DNA from: Planctomycetota bacterium
Lineage (GTDB): Bacteria > Planctomycetota > UBA1135 > GCA-002686595
Assembly: GCA_026692665.1 (NCBI GenBank)
Contig: JAPLOF010000024.1
Coordinates: 1-37,702, forward strand
Direction: 5' to 3'
Length of the DNA: 37,702 bases
Shown: positions 1 through 6,066 of the stretch, one piece after another
Layout of the letters: every line of letters begins with the position of its first letter
How positions within the stretch are numbered: position 1 is the first letter of the stretch
Notes under the pieces: model-generated
Seen by the model: only the letters and a program-made list of their open reading frames with translations
Told to the model about the DNA's origin: nothing
Databases searched by the model: none
Translations under genes and position numbers: made by a program

Positions 1-83
1 AGGTCGCTCGTCGCGATCCACATCTCGGGCTGGGCTTCCTTGGCGCGGCGGCGCATCGACATCGGCGAGGTCCTCTGCGCCAT
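1..83 (-). CDS. Transposase N-terminus (partial, runs off the window)
   Basis: Only the first 27 codons are inside the window. Read on the minus strand from ATG at 83, the protein has a basic start followed by A-K-E-A-Q-P-E-M-W-I-A-T-S-D, which resembles the N-terminus of DDE transposases of the IS5/IS1182 type, where a '(E/L)WIAT(S/T)DLP' stretch precedes a 'GHPFYERLN' segment. The latter would lie outside the window. A likely IS end lies 37 bp upstream of the start codon, which fits a leader of an insertion sequence. The family assignment rests on one short motif and is tentative; the remaining ORF and the opposite inverted repeat cannot be seen. Confidence 0.55.
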   Translation of the reverse strand, partial: MAQRTSPMSMRRRAKEAQPEMWIATSD

Positions 84-120
84 CCTATTTCGCCGACCCC
101 GCCCGGTAACCCGCGCGGTC

Positions 121-140
121 GTTTTTCAACGGGCTGCTAG
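121..140 (-). repeat. Probable terminal end of the insertion sequence
   Basis: The minus strand here reads CTAGCAGCCCGTTGAAAAA, an AT-richer stretch with the look of IS termini that carry 'GCCCGTTGAAAAA'. It lies between the transposase start at 83 and the relic that begins at about 141, exactly where an IS boundary is expected. The matching end is outside the window, so this is inference. Confidence 0.35.
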
Positions 141-358
141 CCAGAACGCGTCGCCTCCGTTGGGCCGAGCTCGCAGCGCCCGAGTGTTCGCCGTCGACGT
201 CCTCACCTGTCCCGATTGCGGCGGTGTGCGCTGGTGGATCGCGACGATCAACAACGGGCTCGTCGTGCGCAGGATTTTTCGGGCCACCTCGAGCTGCCAA
301 GCCCCCCGCCACCGATCGCTCCCGCCAGAGCGCCTCCCGAGCCCGAGTTCGCCTGGTA
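141..358 (+). pseudogene. Frameshifted C-terminal relic of an IS91/IS801-like transposase
   Basis: Three reading frames must be joined to recover one conserved tail. Bases 140-178 read A-R-T-R-R-L-R-W-A-E-L. Bases from about 181 read R-V-F-A-V-D-V-L-T-C-P-D-C-G-G and then V-V-R-R-I-F in another frame. Bases 285-358 read H-L-E-L-P-S-P-P-P-P-I-A-P-A-R and then P-P-E-P-E-F-A-W-stop in the third. This order (RWAEL, RVFxVDVLxCPxCGG, VxRRI, APARxPPEPEF) is the usual C-terminus of the zinc-ribbon Y2 transposases often labelled IS91/IS801-like. The second shift falls at a run of five T at 275-279, the first near 178-181. The 5' part is missing, apparently removed by the neighbouring IS, so the gene is dead. 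Confidence 0.65.
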
Positions 359-435
359 GCCCGCGACGGAAGCGAGCTACCGCAGCTCGGTGGCGGATCC
401 CTCGGGGCCGATGGTGGGCGCGACGTCACACCCTC

Positions 436-2139
436 TCAGTCCCTCGACTCGGCGTACGCCGGCTCGCGCGCGATCCGCGCGTCCTCGACCGCGCCGCCGA
501 TCGTGAAGTGGTAGAGGCTCTGCCAGGCTCGATCGCGCAGGCCGAACGTGCCGTGCACCGCGTCGTCGTAAAAGCAGCCGATGCCGGTCGCGCGCAATCC
601 GAGTGCCTCGGCTTCCAGGTAGAGGACCTGGCCCACGACGCCCGTCTCCCAGAAGAGTCGCGGGTACATCCACGCGCCGTCCTCCGCGATCGAGGACGTG
701 AAGCGCGCGATCATCCCCAGGCTGAAACAACCATCGCCGGCGATCTGCTGGTCGCACGAGACGCGCGATGCGAGCCCGCGCACGTCGCCGCCGTGCAGAG
801 CGAAGAGCGGGAGATCCGCGGGACATCCCGCCGGTTTCGTCCACGCGAACTCTGGTCGCATCGCGGCGCGCAGCTCGGCTTCGTCGGCCGGCTCGCGCAC
901 GAGGCAGTAGAGCCCCGGCTCGAGGTCGGCGACGCGGTGCACGAACAGCGCGAGGTGCACGCGCGGCGACCAGGCCAGCGCGGAGAACGGCAGTCCGCCG
1001 CGGCTCGGCAGTGTGCGGCGCAGCGTCTGGTAGAACGCGTCGCGCGCGAGACCGCTGCGGCCGTCCATCGACACGGCGCTGCGCCGCTGGTGCGCGATGC
1101 GGCGGAACGAGATCGCTTCGTCGCCGACGGGCATCGGCGGCCAGGGCGATTCGAACGCGGCGCGCGCTCGCGCGGACGCCGGTTTGCGCGCGGCATCCGC
1201 CGCGGCTTCGATGACTTCCCACGCGACGTGGTCGGGGCTCAGCGCGTTCGGCGCGCCGACCCACGTGAGCCCGGCGAAACGCTCGATCGCGCGCACATCC
1301 ACTTCCGCGGCGCCGCGCTCGGTGCCCTGCGGATGGAGGAGGAGCACGCAATCGGGCTCCTCCGCTTCGGGATGTCGCGTGTCGTTCAGCCCGAGCAACC
1401 GCGCGATCGCATCCGAGCCCAGCTCGTCGAGCATCGTCGCCTTCCAACCCATCGCGGCGGCGGCGAGCGTCACGCTCGCGATCCCGTGCCCCGTGTCGTG
1501 ATTGCAGTAGCGGTACGCGCGCTCGCCGTACTTCCACGCTTCGCGCCAGTGGATCGAGGAGAATCCGACGAGCACGCACTGCTCCGGCCAGCCGACCGCG
1601 AGCTCGTCCCACAGCGCGCGACCGAAGCGCGCGCGCACCTCCAGTGCGTGCTCCTTCGGCGCGTAGTGCGCCACGAACGGCGTCTCGGAAAGTCCAGTGA
1701 TCGCCGGGGCGACGACGTAGCCCTCGGTCGGGTGCAAGTTGCCGCTCGACGGGTTCACGCGCAGCGACCAGCGCGATTCGCCGGCGCTCTTCCACGCCGA
1801 GAGCGCCAGGCTGTCGAAGAAGAGCTGAGAGACGAACACGCGGTCGAGCGCGCGCGGCGCGAGCTCGCCCTCGACGTAGACCTGTTCGTAGCGCGGCTCC
1901 GCGCCGACGGTCGAGTGCGCGAGCGGCAGCACCTCGGTGCCGGCCCAGCGCCGGAACGGATTCGGCTGCGTCTCCCAGTCGAGGTCGACCGGGCCGCGCG
2001 CGAACCGCTGCGAGCCGTGCTTGGTCACGTCGTGGTAGGCGAGGACGATCTTCCGGTCGCGATCGGCCGGATCCTCCGCGGCGAGGGCAGCGTCGGGCGT
2101 CGGCGCGCGCGCGAAGAGTCGTCTCCAGTCCATCGGCAT
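436..2139 (-). CDS. SagB/ThcOx-like tandem nitroreductase
   Basis: A 567-residue FMN-type nitroreductase with two domains in tandem. The first half carries the SagB-family signature S-L-R-V-N-P-S-S-G-N-L-H-P-T-E-G-Y; the second half starts near S-F-R-R-I-A-H-Q-R-R-S and includes W-M-Y-P-R-L-F-W-E-T-G and a G-I-G-C-F-Y-D-D segment typical of the family C-terminus. In known systems SagB-type enzymes oxidise azolines to azoles in ribosomal peptide biosynthesis, but larger stand-alone members are common and their substrates are unknown. No YcaO protein, precursor peptide or transporter is nearby, so a role in peptide modification is not supported. I chose ATG 2139; ATG 2133 two codons later is equally possible, and the open frame further upstream has no family similarity. 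Confidence 0.82.
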   Translation of the reverse strand: MPMDWRRLFARAPTPDAALAAEDPADRDRKIVLAYHDVTKHGSQRFARGPVDLDWETQPNPFRRWAGTEVLPLAHSTVGAEPRYEQVYVEGELAPRALDRVFVSQLFFDSLALSAWKSAGESRWSLRVNPSSGNLHPTEGYVVAPAITGLSETPFVAHYAPKEHALEVRARFGRALWDELAVGWPEQCVLVGFSSIHWREAWKYGERAYRYCNHDTGHGIASVTLAAAAMGWKATMLDELGSDAIARLLGLNDTRHPEAEEPDCVLLLHPQGTERGAAEVDVRAIERFAGLTWVGAPNALSPDHVAWEVIEAAADAARKPASARARAAFESPWPPMPVGDEAISFRRIAHQRRSAVSMDGRSGLARDAFYQTLRRTLPSRGGLPFSALAWSPRVHLALFVHRVADLEPGLYCLVREPADEAELRAAMRPEFAWTKPAGCPADLPLFALHGGDVRGLASRVSCDQQIAGDGCFSLGMIARFTSSIAEDGAWMYPRLFWETGVVGQVLYLEAEALGLRATGIGCFYDDAVHGTFGLRDRAWQSLYHFTIGGAVEDARIAREPAYAESRD

Positions 2140-2207
2140 ACCGTAGCGCCGCAAGGGCCTCGACTGCGCCGCGAACTGGCGCGTGCAGGCGGCGCTTCGC
2201 CGGCACC

Positions 2208-3731
2208 TCACCGATAGCGTGCCGCGTCCAGCTCGCGGAACGTGGCCGGGTCGCCGTCGTCGTCGACGCGTCGCTCGGAAGTGCGCTCGAGCTGCGCGCG
2301 CACGACCGTGGTCCCGATCGACGCGGGAACCGTCACGATGCCGAGGAACGGCTCGCAGGTCAGACGGATCGAGAGCTCGTACGTCGGCATGCCCGCGATT
2401 CGGACGAGCCCGTCCTCGCGCACGTTCGACTCGAGGACGACCTCGGGGAACTTCGGCGTCATCGCTTTGGGCCTGAGATCCTCTCCCGGGTTGCGCGAGC
2501 GATCGTCCACGACTCTCCGGCCGGTGCCTAGCTTGCGACCACCGAACGACGCGCCTCGGCCGACGGAGATCCCGGCCGGCGGGGGAGTCGAGAATTCCCC
2601 ACGGCCGAACAACTCGGTTCCGCCGAGGACGGCGAATTGCCACAGGATCGGTCCGACGACCACATCGGGCTCGAGCGCGACCAGGAGCACGTCAGCGGGA
2701 GTGGAGGCGGCACGCATCCGCGCGCTCCACGCATTGGCCAGCGAGACGCGGTCGACGTCGATCAGGTTCACGAGCACGTCGCGCAACACCGGGGCCGGCA
2801 TCTCGATCTGCACGCGCTGTCCGTCGCGCAACACGACGAGCAGGGGCACGCCGTCGCTGTGACCGCGCTCGTCCGCGAGTCGCAGCGCGTACGTCCCGCT
2901 GGCGAGGTCCGTGAACACGAAGGTCCCCGTGGGGCCGACGGGAGCGCGACTGAAATCGGCCGCGAAACCGCAGTGCGCGCACGGATCTCGGCGAGTCCAA
3001 GCGGCGACGCCGACCGTCGCGGTCGCGTACTCCGCGGTGTCGGACTTCGCACAACGAGCACATGGACGCCGACCGGCACCGCTCAGCTCCGCATGGCTAG
3101 CGGCGCCGAGACCGATCACGACGCCCGCGATGCTCGCGCTGCCGCGGCGCATCTCGGCGGTGAGCTCGACCTCTGCGTCGTCGACGATGCGCACGGATCC
3201 GAGTTCGGCGGGCTCGTACCCCGGAACGAGGACGAGCGGCGTGTACGTGTCGGGCGTCAGAGTGAGCGCGACCCGTGTCACGCCCGGGCCCGTGCTCCGG
3301 TCGGCGATGCGGTCCGCATTCGCCGCGCGCGCGCGGAGTTGATCGAGCGGCTCGCGCGTCGTGACGTCGACGGCTCGCAGAGTGAGCTTGCCGGAATCCA
3401 CGTCGGCGGCCGGCTTCGTGGACGTCCCCGGCGCGCGCAGGTCGATCTCGAGCGGCGCGCGGGCTTCGACCTCGACGCGAGAGCTCGCTGGCGTCTCGGC
3501 CGCGAGCCGAGTACTCGCCGACACGTCGACCGCGGTGAGCTGCACGAACGTCTCGTCGCCCTCGGACGAATCGACAGCGCGTTCGTCGCCGACCGCCGCA
3601 GATCTCGGCGGATCCGGCACGAGGAGCCACGCACCGGCCACGACGAGCGCCGCAGCGAGGAGGAGAGCAGCGCGGCGCGCTCGGTGCGCCCTTTCCTGTC
3701 CTGATCGCACGGGATCCATGCCTGCCACCAT
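2208..3731 (-). CDS. Membrane-anchored hypothetical protein with two CxxC pairs
   Basis: A 507-residue protein of unknown function. An Arg-rich N-terminus is followed by one hydrophobic helix (about residues 21-38, A-A-L-L-L-A-A-A-L-V-V-A-G-A-W-L-L), so it should be anchored with the bulk outside the cytoplasm. Segments around 115-195 and 270-310 look like beta-sandwich domains of the carboxypeptidase-regulatory type (V-D-V-T-T-R-E-P-L-D; G-T-F-V-F-T-D-L-A-S-G-T-Y-A-L-R). Between them are Cys224, Cys227, Cys251 and Cys254 as CARC and CAHC, a possible zinc or redox site that is unusual in this fold. GTG/ATG choices within the first five codons are uncertain (ATG 3719 is an alternative). Its 3' end is 68 bp from the SagB-like gene on the same strand. 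Confidence 0.7.
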   Translation of the reverse strand: MVAGMDPVRSGQERAHRARRAALLLAAALVVAGAWLLVPDPPRSAAVGDERAVDSSEGDETFVQLTAVDVSASTRLAAETPASSRVEVEARAPLEIDLRAPGTSTKPAADVDSGKLTLRAVDVTTREPLDQLRARAANADRIADRSTGPGVTRVALTLTPDTYTPLVLVPGYEPAELGSVRIVDDAEVELTAEMRRGSASIAGVVIGLGAASHAELSGAGRRPCARCAKSDTAEYATATVGVAAWTRRDPCAHCGFAADFSRAPVGPTGTFVFTDLASGTYALRLADERGHSDGVPLLVVLRDGQRVQIEMPAPVLRDVLVNLIDVDRVSLANAWSARMRAASTPADVLLVALEPDVVVGPILWQFAVLGGTELFGRGEFSTPPPAGISVGRGASFGGRKLGTGRRVVDDRSRNPGEDLRPKAMTPKFPEVVLESNVREDGLVRIAGMPTYELSIRLTCEPFLGIVTVPASIGTTVVRAQLERTSERRVDDDGDPATFRELDAARYR

Positions 3732-3790
3732 GGTCGGGAGCGAGGGACAGGAGTGCCAGTCCGACGACTACCGAGCGAGGCGGCGACCCG

Positions 3791-4018
3791 TCACGGCCAG
3801 ATCGTCACGAGCAGCGAGTCGCTGAGGCCCACATCGTTCGGCGGCGCGAAACCGGGATCGCGGAACCAGGCCTGGAAGTGGAACGTGCCTCCGGGCGGCA
3901 CGCCGAGCGCCGCGACATCGCTCTTCGAGAGCGTCCACGTGAGGCTCGTGGTCGGCGGCGACATGGTCGCGGCGGTCGAGATACTCGGGATCGGAGCCTC
4001 GATCCGCCAGATCAGCAC
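3791..4018 (-). pseudogene. 3' fragment of a secreted-protein gene (shared C-terminal domain)
   Basis: The last 60 or so codons read as the end of the secreted-protein family seen elsewhere in this window: P-P-G-G-T-F-H-F-Q-A-W-F-R-D-P followed by G-L-S-D-S-L-L-V-T-I-W-P. This aligns with G-G-T-R-V-Y-Q-V-W-Y-R and T-N-G-L-E-I-P-W-L-P of the intact neighbour. Upstream of 4018 no frame shows the expected FGDGLRC block or a signal peptide. Only a GTG at 4018 could start it and no ribosome binding site is visible. I read it as the remains of a truncated gene. A short independent gene is less likely. Confidence 0.55.
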
Positions 4019-4268
4019 GGCCGGGGCGCGTCCCTCGAGCTCCTGGAGACCGGGACGTGACCGGGACTCCAGGCGCTCCAGCGTGCGGTGAGGTCGAATC
4101 GGTCGTCGACGCGTTCTTCGTCCCGCCAGCTGCTTCTCGTCGGATGCCCGGCGCAGGGGATGGCCTCGGTCGCGCAGCGCGCGAGGTCCGAATCCGTGCG
4201 AGCTGGAATGAGCCTCGAACCGATTCAGCTCATGAACCCGTCAACGGGAATCGACAGGTCCGTCCAGA

Positions 4269-5984
4269 TCAGGGCAGCCAAGGGATCTCGAGCCCGTTCG
4301 TCAGGTTGAACGTCGAGGGCGTGCAGAAGTCCGCCGCGTTGCGGTACCAGACTTGGTAGACGCGTGTTCCGCCACTCGCCGGCACGAGCCCGCGCACCGA
4401 CACGGACGCGTCACCCGCACCCGGGTAGGTCGCGACCCCCCCGCTCGTGATCTTCGTCCCGAGGCGGACGATCGAACCGCCGAGGCAGCGCAACCCGTCT
4501 CCGAATGCGGTGCCCGCGCCGCCGTTGAACTGGCTGGTGCCCTGGAAGAAGAGCGCCGAGACCGTCGCCGGAGCGGAGGTGACCTCGAGTGTGACGCTGT
4601 CGAGGGACACGCAGGCGGACCCACCGATCTTCATCGCGATTCGCGCCCCGTTCGGATTCGAAGAGTTGGGACAGCCGGCCCCCGCGCCGCCTGTACCGGC
4701 GCACGGGCAGGCCGTCCCGGTGCCGTCGCCGAAGCAGTAGGCCGTCGCCGGGGCGAGATCGAGGCGGAAGGCGCCTTCGACGCCTCCGACCAGACGCCCG
4801 CGGAACACGAGGTAGCGCCCGTTCTCGCTGATCGCGAATCCGTAGGGGTCGAGCGCTTGGAGCGTCCCGACGCTCGTCGCCGTCACACCCTCGCGCACGA
4901 CAACCTGGTTGTTGACCAGGATGCCCTCGTCGCGGGTCGTGTCAGGATCGGTCGAGTTCGCGTACCAGACGATCTGGTTGGTCTGCGAGACATAGATCGG
5001 TCCGTCGAAAACGATCGACTCGACGGAGAAGTTGGAGAAGCCCGACAGGATGGAGCCCTGGGCGTAGAGCTGCATCGTCTGTCCTGAACTCCCGAAGTTC
5101 CCGCAGATGCGCACCGAGTTCTGCGTGCCCGCGCGCACTTTGGCGACCCAGCGTCCGAAGGAATTCGAGCCGACACCGGCGCCCAGGAGATCACCCAACG
5201 GCTCACCCGTGGGTCCGACCCCGGCGCTGTCGAGCAGCAGCGTGCAGACCGAGCCGGTGAAACACCCCACGTTCGTCGCCGCGACCCAGCTCTGGCCGGC
5301 CGCCGAGAAGGTGAACGTCGTCTCGCCCGGCCCGTTGAGCGCTGCCTGCTCGGGGCGCACGGGGACGGAATCGATGATCTGGGTGATGGCGATCGGCGTG
5401 TCGGTGCGGACGCGCACGTTCTCGGAGGTCGCCTGGCCGGATCCGTTCAAGTTGACGACGGACACGAAGTCCGACGGCCCCGCACTGACGGTGTTCACAG
5501 TCCCGAGGAGCATGAACCGGTTGGTGCCGTTCGGTTGAGCATGCCGAAACGAGGCGTACGTCGACCCTGCAACGAATCCCCCGCCCGGGAGCACGGCCGT
5601 GCCCGTCAGCATCGCCAGGTCCGAGCCGCGATAGATGCCCGTGGCTCCCGTCGAGAGTGCGACCGTCCAGACAGCGGTTCCACCGCGACTCACTCCGAAG
5701 CTGCGAATCGCCGTGACGGTCGCTCCGACCGGACTCGAGACCGGATCGCCAGTCCGCAGCACGACCTGCCCGTTGCGGATGATCGCGCTGGCGGAGCCGC
5801 TGGTCGCGAGCACCCACCAGTCGCCCGCATCGTCCACGGCGACGCGAGAAGCGAGCGCGGTCACCGTGCCCAGGCCACCGACCGAATCGCCCACGCGCAC
5901 GAGCGGGTCCAGGCCACCGGCCCGCGCATCGCGGCCGAACAGGACGGTTGCCAGGACGATCGACAGAACCGTGGCGAGTCTCAT
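4269..5984 (-). CDS. Secreted protein with planctomycete C-terminal Cys-rich domain
   Basis: 571 residues. A signal peptide (M-R-L-A-T-V-L-S-I-V-L-A-T-V-L-F-G-R-D-A-R-A) is followed by about 410 residues of repeating beta-like segments with motifs such as V-G-D-S-V-G-G-L-G-T-V and V-V-L-R-T-G-D-P-V; these resemble the choice-of-anchor/beta-propeller-like secreted proteins of planctomycetes, but I cannot name a domain. The C-terminus has Y-C-F-G-D-G-T-G-T-A-C-P-C, G-C-P-N-S-S-N-P-N-G, F-G-D-G-L-R-C-L-G-G and Y-Q-V-W-Y-R-N, shared with the two copper proteins at 28169-29967. The start at 5984 is set by a strong ribosome binding site. The upstream gene in the opposite direction begins 82 bp away, so the two share a divergent promoter region. 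Confidence 0.8.
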   Translation of the reverse strand: MRLATVLSIVLATVLFGRDARAGGLDPLVRVGDSVGGLGTVTALASRVAVDDAGDWWVLATSGSASAIIRNGQVVLRTGDPVSSPVGATVTAIRSFGVSRGGTAVWTVALSTGATGIYRGSDLAMLTGTAVLPGGGFVAGSTYASFRHAQPNGTNRFMLLGTVNTVSAGPSDFVSVVNLNGSGQATSENVRVRTDTPIAITQIIDSVPVRPEQAALNGPGETTFTFSAAGQSWVAATNVGCFTGSVCTLLLDSAGVGPTGEPLGDLLGAGVGSNSFGRWVAKVRAGTQNSVRICGNFGSSGQTMQLYAQGSILSGFSNFSVESIVFDGPIYVSQTNQIVWYANSTDPDTTRDEGILVNNQVVVREGVTATSVGTLQALDPYGFAISENGRYLVFRGRLVGGVEGAFRLDLAPATAYCFGDGTGTACPCAGTGGAGAGCPNSSNPNGARIAMKIGGSACVSLDSVTLEVTSAPATVSALFFQGTSQFNGGAGTAFGDGLRCLGGSIVRLGTKITSGGVATYPGAGDASVSVRGLVPASGGTRVYQVWYRNAADFCTPSTFNLTNGLEIPWLP

Positions 5985-5989
5985 GAGTG

Positions 5990-5996
5990 CCCCTCC
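5990..5996 (-). promoter_or_regulatory. Shine-Dalgarno sequence GGAGGGG
   Basis: On the minus strand GGAGGGG lies 5 bases before ATG 5984. It decides this start over the longer open frame that extends to 6077, and places the signal peptide at the very N-terminus. Confidence 0.75.
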
Positions 5997-6066
5997 AGGA
6001 ATCCGAACGGGCAGCCCCCCGATCGAAAGCGAGAAACTATCGCGGGGTGATCCGTCGCGGTCGGAT

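Noticed and set aside
436..2139. A thiazole/oxazole-modified peptide cluster around the SagB-like gene
   Set aside because: No YcaO protein, precursor or exporter is present.
40..2217. Long plus-strand open frames such as 40-2217 and 11105-13576
   Set aside because: They overlap genes with clear family motifs on the other strand or frame, and their translations are Arg/Ala-rich without motifs, as expected for GC-rich antisense.
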